This document shows, piece by piece, positions 24,190 through 35,283 of a stretch of 35,520 bases of DNA. This DNA is from Meiothermus rufus DSM 22234. Its GTDB lineage: Bacteria > Deinococcota > Deinococci > Deinococcales > Thermaceae. The notes under the pieces are model-generated. The model worked only from the letters and a program-made list of their open reading frames with translations, had not been told where the DNA came from and searched no databases. The stretch lies in NCBI RefSeq assembly GCF_000423425.1, contig NZ_AUHY01000028.1:1-35520 (forward strand). Direction: 5' to 3'. Position numbers and translations under genes: made by a program. How positions within the stretch are numbered: the stretch's first letter is position 1; each line of letters opens with the position of its first letter.

Positions 24190-24266
24190 GGTTTCACGAT
24201 AAACCTCTCGGTGAAACAACTTCCGTGATTTATCTCCTTGTTTCACCGTCATGTTTTCCGTAAAAC
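24190..24266. promoter_or_regulatory. Cluster of degenerate parS-like sites
   Basis: The bacterial ParB site parS is TGTTTCACGTGAAACA. On the plus strand this stretch has GGTTTCACGATAAACC (24190-24205, 12 of 16 positions), the half-site GTGAAACA (24211-24218), the half-site TTGTTTCAC (24238-24246) and TGTTTTCCGTAAAACC (24251-24266, 12 of 16). The two half-sites lie in an 11-bp perfect inverted repeat, CGGTGAAACAA and TTGTTTCACCG, at 24209-24219 and 24238-24248. Position between mnmG and parA-parB close to oriC fits a centromere-like region. Binding by ParB is inference. Confidence 0.5.
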
Positions 24267-24267
24267 C

Positions 24268-26070
24268 TTAGGCTGGAATTTTAGCGAGGTAGACCAGCAG
24301 CGCTGTTATGTCCGAGTCGCGAATCCCTGGTATCCTCGAGGCCTCGGCCACCGAGCGGGGGTGGCTTCGGCTAAGTTTTTCTATGGCTTCCTTAGAAAGA
24401 CTCGGTACTTTGTTGTAGTCAAGGCGGGAAGGCAGAAGGTAGGCCTCGAGCTCCCTTAACCTCTCCCGCAGCCGCGCCTGTCGCTCCATGTAGCCGGCAT
24501 ACTTAGCCCGCACCTCCACCTGGTAGGCTTCTGCCGGACTGAGCACCACAGACGCAGGGGGGATACGCTGCACTACCTGGGCGTAGCTCACCTCGGGCCG
24601 GCGTAGATACTGCAAAGCCGACACCCCTTCCACCCGCACCTTCCCTAGGCGGTTTAGTTCCTCCTGGATTCGGGCATACTTGGCCTGGGTCTCCTGTAAA
24701 TCCCGGGGCGGGCGAAGCCCCCAGGCCACGGCCAGCGGTACTAGGCGCTCGTCGGCGTTGTCGGCCCTACAAAGCAGACGCAGCTCCACCCTCGAGGTCA
24801 TCATACGGTAGGGTTCATCCACACCCCGATGTACCAGATCATCCACCATCACCCCAATGTACCCAGACTCGCGCGGCAGATACACCTCAGGCAGACCCAG
24901 AGCATACCGCGCGGCATTTACCCCTGCCAACAAGCCTTGAGCCGCCGCTTCCTCATATCCCGAGGTTCCATTGAGCTGGCCGGCTGTGAACAAGCCGGCC
25001 AGCTTACGCGATTGCAGGCCCAAGGTAAGCTCTGTGGGATCCACCGCATCGTACTCCACCGCGTAGGCGTAGCGCTGGATTACTGCGCGCTCAAAACCAG
25101 GTAGGGTCTGCACCATCTGCACCTGCAGCTCCGGGGGCAGGGAGGAACTGAACCCTTGTAAGTAAAGTTCGGTGGTATACAACCCATCCGGCTCAACAAA
25201 GAGCAAATGGGTGTCTTTATCGGCAAAACGAACGACCTTGTCCTCAATAGAGGGGCAGTAGCGAGGCCCTATTCCTTCGATGTCCCCTCCATATAAGGGC
25301 GATAGATGTAGGTTTTCCTGGATGAGGCGGTGGGTGGCTTCAGTGGTGCGGGTCTGCCAGGTAGGACGGGCAGTAGCGTGTGGGCCAGGAGTTCCGGAAA
25401 AACTCTCCGGGGGGTCGTCGGCGGGTACCACCTCCAGCCGGCTGTAATCTACGGATTCTGCCTGGATACGGGGAGGCGTACCAGTCTTGAAGCGGCGCAG
25501 GGTATGGCCCACCGCACGCAAACTCTCCGACAAAAACCGGGCTGGGGGCTCTCCCTGCCGCCCTGCTGCCCTAGAGCGCCGCCCGTACCAGACCACGCCC
25601 TGCAGGAAGGTGCCGCTAGCCACCACCACCGATCGAGCGGCTATCCTCCGCCCATCCACCGTTTCCACCCCACATAACTGGCCTTCTTCCAGCCAAAGGG
25701 CCTTAACCTCGGCGCGCACACTCTCAATATTTGGGTGGGCCAGCAACACCCGCTGAGCCTCCAAGGCATAGGCATCCCGATCCACCTGTACCCGCAGGCT
25801 CTGTACAGCCGGGCCTTTAGAGCGGTTGAGCACCCGGGTGTGGATAGCCGTAGCATCAGCCAAACGGCCCATCAAACCACCCAAGGCCGCAATCTCTGCC
25901 ACCAACTGGCTCTTCCCAGGGCCACCCACCGCCGGGTTACAAGGCATCAGCCCGATTCGCTCTGGGTTGGTCGTCACCAGGCCTACCTTGGCCCCTAGCT
26001 GGGCTACAGCCCAAGCGGCCTCAATCCCAGCATGCCCCCCACCAACCACTACCACGTCGTAGCCCTTCAT
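24268..26070 (-). CDS. mnmG: tRNA uridine-5-carboxymethylaminomethyl modification enzyme MnmG
   Basis: MnmG (GidA) with MnmE modifies the wobble uridine 34 of certain tRNAs using FAD, NADH and methylene-tetrahydrofolate. The 600-aa protein has the FAD-binding [16 protein letters not shown] (6-21), the conserved [37 protein letters not shown] and [20 protein letters not shown], and a helical C-terminal domain that contacts MnmE. Length is near the family norm (about 600-630). It is the first gene of the leftward operon, starting 160 bases from dnaA. Confidence 0.96.
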   Translation of the reverse strand: MKGYDVVVVGGGHAGIEAAWAVAQLGAKVGLVTTNPERIGLMPCNPAVGGPGKSQLVAEIAALGGLMGRLADATAIHTRVLNRSKGPAVQSLRVQVDRDAYALEAQRVLLAHPNIESVRAEVKALWLEEGQLCGVETVDGRRIAARSVVVASGTFLQGVVWYGRRSRAAGRQGEPPARFLSESLRAVGHTLRRFKTGTPPRIQAESVDYSRLEVVPADDPPESFSGTPGPHATARPTWQTRTTEATHRLIQENLHLSPLYGGDIEGIGPRYCPSIEDKVVRFADKDTHLLFVEPDGLYTTELYLQGFSSSLPPELQVQMVQTLPGFERAVIQRYAYAVEYDAVDPTELTLGLQSRKLAGLFTAGQLNGTSGYEEAAAQGLLAGVNAARYALGLPEVYLPRESGYIGVMVDDLVHRGVDEPYRMMTSRVELRLLCRADNADERLVPLAVAWGLRPPRDLQETQAKYARIQEELNRLGKVRVEGVSALQYLRRPEVSYAQVVQRIPPASVVLSPAEAYQVEVRAKYAGYMERQARLRERLRELEAYLLPSRLDYNKVPSLSKEAIEKLSRSHPRSVAEASRIPGIRDSDITALLVYLAKIPA

Positions 26071-26091
26071 CTTTCCAACCCCCAGCCCTGC

Positions 26092-26097
26092 ATTCTA
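26092..26097 (-). promoter_or_regulatory. -10 element of the mnmG operon
   Basis: TAGAAT on the minus strand lies 21 bases before the mnmG ATG and is the same hexamer as at dnaA and dnaN. No convincing -35 is visible. The leader holds a G-rich GGGGGTTGGAAAG before the ATG. Confidence 0.45.
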
Positions 26098-26159
26098 GCA
26101 GATGGCTCCCCTGAGGATTGTTGCAGCCATTGGCCTGTATTTTTGGCTTCCGTGCGACA

Positions 26160-26204
26160 TTATCCACAGGGGCATTTTCAGCCTGTGGATAACTTCAGTA
26201 GAAT
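26160..26204 (+). promoter_or_regulatory. dnaA promoter with two DnaA boxes
   Basis: TTATCCACA at 26160-26168 and its inverted copy TGTGGATAA at 26184-26192 are perfect DnaA boxes facing each other, followed by TAGAAT (26199-26204) as a -10 box. DnaA bound here would cover the -35 region, the usual way in which DnaA represses its own gene. Confidence 0.7.
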
Positions 26205-26230
26205 AGGCCCACTACTCTGGAGGGCTAACC

Positions 26231-27550
26231 TTGACCCAGAACACCGTTTGGCAAAATGTACTCGAGTATGTGCGGCAAAATATTACCGAGGTGGAATACC
26301 ACACCTGGTTTGAGAAAATTCAACCCCTGGGCGTGGTGAATGGCTCCCTCGAGCTCGGCGTGCCCACCTCCTTTTTCAAGGGTTGGATTGAGGATCACTA
26401 TGCCGAGCTGCTCACCGAGGCCTTGACTCGCTTAGGAGCCCAGACCCCTCGCTTTGAACTCAAAGTAGTACCAGGAAAGCCCGTTCAAGAGGATATTTTT
26501 TCTGCTTCTTCCCAGAGCAGTGTTCAGGAACCCCGCTCTCGGCTAAACCCCAAATACATCTTTGAAAACTTCGTGGTAGGCCCGAACAACAACATGGCTC
26601 ATGCCGCCGCGGTGGCCGTGGCCGAGTCACCTGGGAATGCCTACAACCCCCTGTTCATCTACGGGGGCGTGGGTCTGGGCAAAACCCACCTGATGCACGC
26701 TGTAGGCCACTCGGTCGCTCAACGCTTCCCCGACAAGAAAATCGAGTACGTCTCCACGGAAACCTTCACCAACGAACTCATCAACGCCATCCGGGAAGAC
26801 CGAATGACCGAGTTCCGCGACCGCTACCGCTCAGTGGATCTGCTCCTGGTAGACGACATTCAGTTTATCGCTGGCAAGGAACGCACTCAGGAGGAGTTTT
26901 TTCACACCTTCAATGCCCTCTATGAGGCTCGCAAGCAGATTATCCTCTCCTCAGACCGTCCTCCCAAAGACATCCTCACCCTAGAGGCCCGTTTGCGCAG
27001 CCGCTTTGAGTGGGGTCTGATTACCGATATCCAACCCCCTGACCTCGAGACCCGGGTGGCCATCCTTAAGATGAACTCCGAGTACCGCAACATGCGGGTT
27101 CCTGAGGAGGTTCTGGAATATATTGCCCGCCAAATTACCTCCAACATCCGCGAGCTCGAGGGGGCCTTGATGCGGGTGATTGCCTACGCTTCGCTCAACG
27201 GCGTGCAGCTAAGCAAAACGGTTGCGGCCAAGGCTCTTTCCGATATCTTCTCGGCTAGTGAGAGTAGTCTGTCTGCCGAAGAGATTCTCAAAGCTGTGGC
27301 CGATCACTATGGCCTTAGGGTTGAAGAGCTTCGCGGAGCAGGTCGGCGTAAGGAGGTTGTTATTCCCCGCCAGATCGCCATGTACCTGATTCGGGAAATG
27401 ACCCATGCCTCCTTGCCAGAGATCGGGCAATTCTTCGATGGGCGAGATCACACCACTGTGCTTTACGCCATTCAAAAAATACAAGAGAGTCTAGAAAGCG
27501 ACAACGCTTTACGGCAAGCCCTCAAAAGCATCCAAGAACGCTTACACTAG
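26231..27550 (+). CDS. dnaA: Chromosomal replication initiator DnaA
   Basis: DnaA binds DnaA boxes, oligomerises with ATP and melts oriC. The 439-aa protein has domain I (about 1-85, [21 protein letters not shown]), a short linker, the AAA+ domain with Walker A GGVGLGKT (145-152) and Walker [10 protein letters not shown] (204-212), arginine finger region SRFEWG, and domain IV with the DnaA signature [15 protein letters not shown] near the C-terminus. The start is TTG 26231, preceded by GGAGGG. The linker domain II is short (about 86-105), as in Thermus relatives. Confidence 0.97.
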   Translation: MTQNTVWQNVLEYVRQNITEVEYHTWFEKIQPLGVVNGSLELGVPTSFFKGWIEDHYAELLTEALTRLGAQTPRFELKVVPGKPVQEDIFSASSQSSVQEPRSRLNPKYIFENFVVGPNNNMAHAAAVAVAESPGNAYNPLFIYGGVGLGKTHLMHAVGHSVAQRFPDKKIEYVSTETFTNELINAIREDRMTEFRDRYRSVDLLLVDDIQFIAGKERTQEEFFHTFNALYEARKQIILSSDRPPKDILTLEARLRSRFEWGLITDIQPPDLETRVAILKMNSEYRNMRVPEEVLEYIARQITSNIRELEGALMRVIAYASLNGVQLSKTVAAKALSDIFSASESSLSAEEILKAVADHYGLRVEELRGAGRRKEVVIPRQIAMYLIREMTHASLPEIGQFFDGRDHTTVLYAIQKIQESLESDNALRQALKSIQERLH

Positions 27551-27830
27551 CTGGGCCGCGCAGAGCTGTGGATAGCTGGTATGGCCCTGTGGATAACTCT
27601 GTGGATAATCTGTGGATAACCCTGTGGATAGACTTGTGGATAAATGCCTTCTGGCCAGGCTTGTGGATAACCTCTCTCTTTATCCACAACTTATCCACAG
27701 GTTTTCCACAGTTTTCCCCACCTTTTATCCACAAGCCCAATTCGATACTTATGGGATTTCAGGCCCCTTATCCACATATCCACAGCCCCTACTACTACTA
27801 CTACTAATCTTTAAAATTTTTTTAGGAGTC
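27551..27830. other. oriC: Chromosomal replication origin oriC
   Basis: Between dnaA and dnaN lie 13 DnaA boxes. Seven are inverted (TGTGGATAA or TGTGGATAG at 27567, 27588, 27600, 27611, 27623, 27635, 27662), most spaced 11-12 bp apart. Six are direct (TTATCCACA or near variants at 27680, 27691, 27702, 27725, 27768, 27776). The last box is followed by GCCC, six CTA repeats (27789-27806) and an AT-rich stretch (27807-27827). This matches a bipartite origin with a DnaA-trio unwinding element. Thermus thermophilus is known to have 13 boxes in the same intergenic region. Confidence 0.95.
27789..27827 (+). other. DnaA-trio array and AT-rich unwinding element
   Basis: Six perfect CTA trinucleotides follow the last DnaA box after a short GC stretch, then AATCTTTAAAATTTTTTTAG. 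DnaA-trios, described in Bacillus subtilis as repeated 3'-GAT-5' on one strand, guide the DnaA filament from double-stranded boxes onto single-stranded DNA. Here the trinucleotides are uninterrupted. Confidence 0.8.
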
Positions 27831-27889
27831 GTAATTTAAAAAGGCCACTGCAAAAAAACAACGAAAAAGGTGTGATACGTGCCACGGGC

Positions 27890-27918
27890 TTACAGCGGGC
27901 TACGCTGGCTGTTAGAAT
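27890..27918 (+). promoter_or_regulatory. dnaN promoter
   Basis: TTACAG (27890-27895) and TAGAAT (27913-27918) with a 17-base spacer lie downstream of the unwinding element and 40 bases before the chosen dnaN start. The stretch 27828-27889 contains A-rich sequence and no gene. Confidence 0.6.
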
Positions 27919-27958
27919 ATCTGGGCTAGGGGGCGATTTGCCCAGCACGGAGGCCAGT

Positions 27959-29047
27959 GTGGAAGTTCGTATCCCCAAACGTACCCTTGCTGACGGGCTT
28001 TCCATCCTTGAACGGATTATTCCCAGCCGTAGCTCCAATCCCATCCTGAGCTATCTTCCCATTGGGCTTTCCGAGCAGGGTCTAGTTTTGCGGGGTACCA
28101 ATGGTGAAGTAGATATCGAGGTCAGGCTGCCCGCCGAGGTTCAAGGCCAGGGTCAGGTTTTGCTGCCAGCCCAAACCTTTTCCCAGATAGTTCGCAGCGC
28201 ACCTGGCGAGCTCATCGAGCTCATCTTTGCGGGGGAAGGTTCGCGCCTCGAGCTTCACTCAGGGGCTTTTAACACTCAACTGGCCACCACCAACCCAGAT
28301 GGCTATCCTGAGCTTTCCTTTGGCCAGCCTAGAGGGGAGAAAATCTCCGCTACAGGGCTAGCTCAGGCCATCACTCGGGTGCGCTACGCCGCAAGCAACG
28401 AAGAATACCGAGCCATCTTTCGGGGGGTGCAGCTGGAAATGTCCCCCAGTGGGTTGCGTTCAGTGGCTTCGGATGGCTTCCGCCTGGCCCGCTACGACCT
28501 ACCCATGCCGCTCGAGACCCGCAAGCTGGTGATCCCTGCCAAAAGCGCCGACGAGATTGTGCGGGTTTTCAAGGACGCCCCAGGGGAAATAGCCCTAGCC
28601 GTGGGAGAGGGTACCCTTACCCTCGTAGGGGAGTCGGTACGTATGTCGGTCAAGCTAATGGAGGGGGAGTTTCCTGACTACAACCGTGTTATTCCCCAAA
28701 ACTTCGTGTTGGAGGCCACCCTCCCCGCCGAGGCCCTGCGCGAGAGCCTCAAGCGGGTAGCGGTGCTTTCTGACCGCAACAACCACCGGGTCAACCTACT
28801 GTTCAACGCCGGCAAGCTAGACATCGACGCGGAAGGCGATTATGGCCGGGGCAGGGAAGAGCTGATCATCGAGGCCTCGGGTGAACCACAGCTGATGGTG
28901 GCCTACAACGCGCAGTATCTCATCGATGCCCTGACCCCCATCGAAGGGGCGGTGCGTATAAAACTTTCCGGTTCTACCAGCCCCAGCGTGTTGCAGGCGG
29001 TGGAGGATGCGGGGTATCTGGCGGTGGTGGTGCCGCTGCGGGTTTGA
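27959..29047 (+). CDS. dnaN: DNA polymerase III beta sliding clamp
   Basis: DnaN forms the ring clamp that tethers polymerase III. The 362-aa protein begins VEVRIPKRTLADGLSILERI and has SNPILSYLPIGL, three clamp domains, RGVQLEMSPSGLRSVASDGFRLA in the middle and the C-terminal hydrophobic-groove residues in YLAVVVPLRV. GTG 27959 is taken as the start since GGAGG precedes it by five bases and beta clamps begin at this point; the frame is open upstream, but those 29 codons overlap the promoter. Confidence 0.95.
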   Translation: MEVRIPKRTLADGLSILERIIPSRSSNPILSYLPIGLSEQGLVLRGTNGEVDIEVRLPAEVQGQGQVLLPAQTFSQIVRSAPGELIELIFAGEGSRLELHSGAFNTQLATTNPDGYPELSFGQPRGEKISATGLAQAITRVRYAASNEEYRAIFRGVQLEMSPSGLRSVASDGFRLARYDLPMPLETRKLVIPAKSADEIVRVFKDAPGEIALAVGEGTLTLVGESVRMSVKLMEGEFPDYNRVIPQNFVLEATLPAEALRESLKRVAVLSDRNNHRVNLLFNAGKLDIDAEGDYGRGREELIIEASGEPQLMVAYNAQYLIDALTPIEGAVRIKLSGSTSPSVLQAVEDAGYLAVVVPLRV

Positions 29048-29076
29048 GGTATTTCTGGGGCAACCGTGTAAGCTAA

Positions 29077-30399
<1,323 letters not shown>

Positions 30400-30406
30400 C
30401 TCTACT

Positions 30407-31827
<1,421 letters not shown>

Positions 31828-31831
<4 letters not shown>

Positions 31832-32598
31832 GGCAGCCCTGCTCCGTCTAGCAGAAAAGCGACGCTTCGCCGCACCCCTTCGGCCCCACCGGTGACCTCG
31901 AGGGCCGCACTTCCCGCGAATTCCCCCAACACCCCCCGTACCCAGGCCCAGTCCACTGCCCCTGTACCGCAAGGCAGATGCTCGTCTTTCTGACCGTAGT
32001 TATCGTGCAGGTGGAAGTGGATGAGGCGGTGTTGGAGCAGGTGGTGGTACTCCTGGGGGCCCTTTGGGCCGCGCTGGATTAGGGCATGGCCTACATCTAG
32101 GCAGTAGCTGTAGCGCGGGTGGGCCTCCAGCAGGGCTTTTAGCTCGGTAGGCTGTTCTAGTAAGTCGTCCGTGCCCAAGCCCAGGTTTTCTAGGGCCACC
32201 GGGATGGCCAGCTCTAGCCGCTCGAGGGCCTGGTGGAGCTGTTGATGGGCATGGGCCACCGCCTCGGGTAGCCGGAGAGGCACCAAGCCGGTATGCAATA
32301 CGCCGCAGACAGCGCCAATCTCGGCTCCAAACCAGAGGGCTCGTTGGGTTCGCTCGAGGGAAAGCCGCTGTACAGCAGGCACCAGCGAGGCGATGTTCCA
32401 ATCTACAAAGGGCAGATGCAGGCTGAAGCCTACCCCAGCCGCCTGGCCCATCTCGGCCAGTTCCTTGGCCCCAGGCAGCCGGGGGTCCATCTCGTGTTGG
32501 TCATAGGCGATTTCTAGAAAAAGGCCTAGTTCTGCGGCTAAATCGAGGGCCTGGCGGTAGCTCAGGCCGGCGGTTAGGGGGCTGAAACCCAGTTTCAT
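31828..32598 (-). CDS. Sugar phosphate isomerase/epimerase-like TIM barrel
   Basis: A 256-aa protein of the xylose isomerase-like/AP endonuclease 2 superfamily. The metal-site residues are all visible: Glu in LFLEIAYD, His in HLPF and LHTGL, Glu in VALENLGLG, Asp-x-x-His in CLDVGHAL, His in HFHLHDNYG and DEHLPCGTGAVDW, and a last Glu in ALEVTGG. Members isomerise or epimerise sugars and related compounds; the substrate here cannot be told. A TATAAT box lies 15 bases before ATG 32598. Confidence 0.85.
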
Positions 32599-32613
32599 AA
32601 AGAGGGCGGCCCG

Positions 32614-32619
32614 ATTATA
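32614..32619 (-). promoter_or_regulatory. -10 element of the isomerase-like gene
   Basis: A perfect TATAAT on the minus strand, preceded by GCGG, lies 15 bases before ATG 32598. No -35 match is evident at 17 bases, so the short leader and a strong -10 would have to suffice. Confidence 0.5.
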
Positions 32620-32673
32620 CCGCAGGGCACAAAAGGGCCTGGCGTTACATAGCGGAAAGTTGCTCTAGGAGGC

Positions 32674-34500
32674 TTAGAACTCCTCGTCCCACTCTACGGT
32701 GGTCTCGCTGGTTAGGCCAGGGTGGGGCTTGCTGCTGGCCAGGCCCGTAGCCCCTGCTGCGGCTGCAGACTGCGAGACGCTAGGGCCTTGCCGCAGCAGG
32801 GTACGCTGGGTCTGCAACAAGCCAAACTGGGCAGCAATACCGCGCAGCCCAATGGTGGCAAAAAGGATTACCAGGAAGACCGTGAGGCCCCAGAACAACT
32901 GGGCCACCAGGTTTTGTTGGATGGAAAGGTGAGTCAGAAAGCCGAAGAAGGCCAGCCGTCCGTAGCGGGGGTCGGACAGGATGGAGCCGATGTAGGAAAG
33001 GCCTTCCATCATGGCCGGGAGCAGCAGGAAAAAGAAGGCCAGCCCCAGGAAGCGCCAGTACAGGTTGCGTCCGCCAAAGGTGAGGTTAATCAGGTAGAGG
33101 GGGAAGAAGGCCAGCATGCCGGCCAGGATGAATAGAAAAGCCCGGGGAATGCCCAGGATGGTTTGCAAGAGCCAGACCTGGGCGGCATGGAAGCCGCCTA
33201 GGCTTTTGCCCTCGAGGGCCAGGCTGTTTTCGAGCAACTCCCCCGAGAGCACATTGAAGTCGCTGGTGCGCAGCCCTACCGCGTTCTCAGCTAGCGCAAA
33301 GACCCGGCTGGTGCGTTGGGCTAGTTCAGGCCGGAGGGCTTCGATCAGCGGTTGGATGGCGCTTTTGTAGCGGGCGCTAACCTGGGCCAAGGTGCGCTGG
33401 GCGGCCTCGCTCTGCCCGCTCTGGGCCTGGGCCTGGGCCTCCAGCAGCCGCCCGCGCACCTCGAGCAAGGCCCGCTTCCAGTCGTCGATGCTGTAGATGC
33501 CTGCTCCAGTAAGCACATCGGCAATCTGCTCGGCCTTACGAGGGTCCTTCACCAGGAAGCGCAGATCCCCCAGCAGCTGTTGGTAGGGGTCGTTGGCAGG
33601 AGGGGGGGGGGTCACTTGGACAGGGCGGGGCAGAGGGGTAGGGGGCTGGGTAGCCCTGGTGGGGGCTACCTCGACGGGTGCAGGAGGGGTGCGGGGGGCC
33701 TGTAGGCGAACCCCCCCAGAAGTGGGGGGGTTTTGGGCCGTGCTGGGGTTACTTCGTTGGCTTTGTGGGCTCGCGGCAGCCTGAAGGAAGTTTTGGGCTT
33801 GGTTGATTAGGCCCTGCAGGTCGTTTTTGAAGGCGTTTAGGTTGCCGCTGGAGAGTTTGCTAAGTGCGTCTATAAAGCCTTTGGCGCTCAACCCCCGGGC
33901 GCGGGGCGAGTCCTGTACGATCAGATAGAGCGCGTAGGCCCGGGTGGTCTCGAGGTAGGCCTGTACCGCGCTGGTTTGGGCCTGGGCCCGCCTTAGTGCG
34001 TTGGTAATCCCTTGAGCGAAGGTACGCTCAAAGAGGTTGCGTAGCCCATCCAGGTTGTTGGCTGCGGCCAGGGTTTGGGCCTGGGCCTGCAGGCTGTTGG
34101 GTAGAGCGGCAGCCGAAAGCACCCTAGGCAGCAGTTGGTTGGCGTCGGCATTGTTGCCGGCAGCGAGGGCGCTGAAATAGTTATCGTAAAGAGCCTTGCC
34201 CAGAATGGCCTTGACAATCTGAACGCGGGCCTCGAGGTCAGCGCTGCTACGACGGGCTAAGGCTTGGCGCGCATCGGCCAGCGACTGCAGCACCCCATCA
34301 CGCAACACCGGGGCTAGGTCGCCGGCCCCCTTGCGGAAATCATCTTCGGCCTTGGCCAGCAGCTCTAAGGCTCGGGCGGGGTTGTTGTTTTGCAGCGTGC
34401 GCACCTGGTCCAAGGTAGGCGCAAGCTGGTCGTACAAGGTCATGACCGGGGCAGCCCAGGCCAGGCTCATTAGGGCGAAAACGGCAAACCAACGCTTCAT
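32674..34500 (-). CDS. Uncharacterised membrane protein with large extracytoplasmic domain
   Basis: A protein of 608 aa from ATG 34500, preceded by AGGAGG at eight bases; ATG 34506 is too close to that site. After a signal peptide (RWFAVFALMSLAWA) comes a long helical region (about 20-250) with many Ala, Leu and Gln, a Pro/Thr-rich linker (about 255-310, with PPTPLPRPVQVTPPPP), a second helical region (about 312-440), then four or five membrane helices (about 445-570) and an acidic tail ending WDEEF. The N-terminal helical repeat recalls the periplasmic domain of FTR1-type iron permeases, but the REXXE motif is not seen. No function is assigned. It lies 12 bases after the 209-aa gene. Confidence 0.75.
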   Translation of the reverse strand: MKRWFAVFALMSLAWAAPVMTLYDQLAPTLDQVRTLQNNNPARALELLAKAEDDFRKGAGDLAPVLRDGVLQSLADARQALARRSSADLEARVQIVKAILGKALYDNYFSALAAGNNADANQLLPRVLSAAALPNSLQAQAQTLAAANNLDGLRNLFERTFAQGITNALRRAQAQTSAVQAYLETTRAYALYLIVQDSPRARGLSAKGFIDALSKLSSGNLNAFKNDLQGLINQAQNFLQAAASPQSQRSNPSTAQNPPTSGGVRLQAPRTPPAPVEVAPTRATQPPTPLPRPVQVTPPPPANDPYQQLLGDLRFLVKDPRKAEQIADVLTGAGIYSIDDWKRALLEVRGRLLEAQAQAQSGQSEAAQRTLAQVSARYKSAIQPLIEALRPELAQRTSRVFALAENAVGLRTSDFNVLSGELLENSLALEGKSLGGFHAAQVWLLQTILGIPRAFLFILAGMLAFFPLYLINLTFGGRNLYWRFLGLAFFFLLLPAMMEGLSYIGSILSDPRYGRLAFFGFLTHLSIQQNLVAQLFWGLTVFLVILFATIGLRGIAAQFGLLQTQRTLLRQGPSVSQSAAAAGATGLASSKPHPGLTSETTVEWDEEF

Positions 34501-34512
34501 TGACATAACCTC

Positions 34513-35142
34513 CTACTGCTCGGCTCCGTTCGGGATGGCTTCAATCCGGCTCATACGGTACAACAACTGCCCCAGGTTGGCCTCGTCACGCGTGAGCACA
34601 GCCAGATAGCCACGCTCCAGTGGGCGGAGTACCAGCTGCGCTTCCCTGAACACAGTGTAAAACACCCGGTAACGGCCCCTATGGTCAAGTAACCGGTGTA
34701 CCGTGGAAAGTAAGCGGGGTAAGTCGTTGCCGTGCCCTCCCAGAAGGTATTCTTTCCCACCGACACACTCTAGCACCACTGCGAGCACTCCCTCGCTCCG
34801 GGCCAGCCCCAGCACCAGGGCCTGGCGCTCCGAGGCTTTTTGCAGATCAACATACTCCCTTGAGTCGGTGGCCTCGAGGGTAGGCTCGAGCGCTATCGCC
34901 ACACTGGAGGCTTGGGCTGCTAGCTGCTGTGCCAGGCTCTGCAAAGAGGGGGGGAGCCCCTTGAGGGGAAGTATGGCGGAAAGCTCGTGCTGGAGGGGGC
35001 CGTGCAGGAGTTCTACCCAGTCGTGTGGCTGCAACGAGCCAGAGGCTCTTCCCCCCAGGGCCCGCCGGAGCAAGTTTTGTGCCGCCTGGGGGGAGACCAC
35101 CTGGGAGAGGGCCTCGATAATCTTTCGCTCCGTTTCGCTCAA
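34513..35142 (-). CDS. Uncharacterised cytosolic protein, possible roadblock-like domain
   Basis: A 209-aa protein starting at TTG 35142, set by GGAGGACGCG just upstream and by a promoter 50 bases away; the frame is open further up, but that would run through the promoter and the insertion sequence. It begins SETERKIIEALSQVVSPQAAQNLLRRAL (helical) and ends with a mixed alpha/beta region: LVLGLARSEGVLAVVLECVGG, VFYTVFREAQLVLRPL and GYLAVLTRDEANLGQLLYRMSRI. The last part has the feel of a roadblock/LC7 fold, which often accompanies small GTPases or polarity switches, but this is a guess from pattern. It is cotranscribed with the membrane protein gene. Confidence 0.7.
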   Translation of the reverse strand: MSETERKIIEALSQVVSPQAAQNLLRRALGGRASGSLQPHDWVELLHGPLQHELSAILPLKGLPPSLQSLAQQLAAQASSVAIALEPTLEATDSREYVDLQKASERQALVLGLARSEGVLAVVLECVGGKEYLLGGHGNDLPRLLSTVHRLLDHRGRYRVFYTVFREAQLVLRPLERGYLAVLTRDEANLGQLLYRMSRIEAIPNGAEQ

Positions 35143-35191
35143 ACGCGTCCTCCGAGGGTGAACTGGGGCCCGTGTACGGGGCCTTTCCGAG

Positions 35192-35219
35192 ATTATAGAG
35201 AGGCCCTGAACCCGGACAA
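35192..35219 (-). promoter_or_regulatory. Promoter of the 209-aa/membrane protein operon
   Basis: On the minus strand TTGTCC (35214-35219) and a perfect TATAAT (35192-35197) are separated by 16 bases. The -35 box ends one base from the region identical to the left insertion-sequence copy, so the element sits directly upstream of this promoter. Confidence 0.75.
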
Positions 35220-35220
35220 A

Positions 35221-35275
35221 CACATGTGAGACTCTAAGCTGGGATAAAAAGAGGGGAACCAACCAAGAAAGGAGG
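35221..35275 (+). repeat. Inner end of right insertion-sequence copy
   Basis: Perfect inverted copy of bases 1-55. It runs from TGTGAGACTC, the probable element tip near 35225, to the GGAGG that serves the transposase start at 35284. Outside the identical part both copies still share TGAACC, GGAC and ACACA at matching places, which suggests a preferred target. Confidence 0.8.
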
Positions 35276-35283
35276 TTCCCCAG

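Noticed and set aside
24178-24252. 25-codon N-terminal extension of the LAGLIDADG-type ORF
   Set aside because: It consists of the repeat cluster GTGAAAC/GTTTCAC and lacks a ribosome binding site, whereas GTG 24177 has one. Not fully excluded.
33593-33784. Gly/Pro-rich low-complexity stretch as a repeat or CRISPR-like element
   Set aside because: It encodes the Pro/Thr linker of the membrane protein; there are no regular repeats or spacers.
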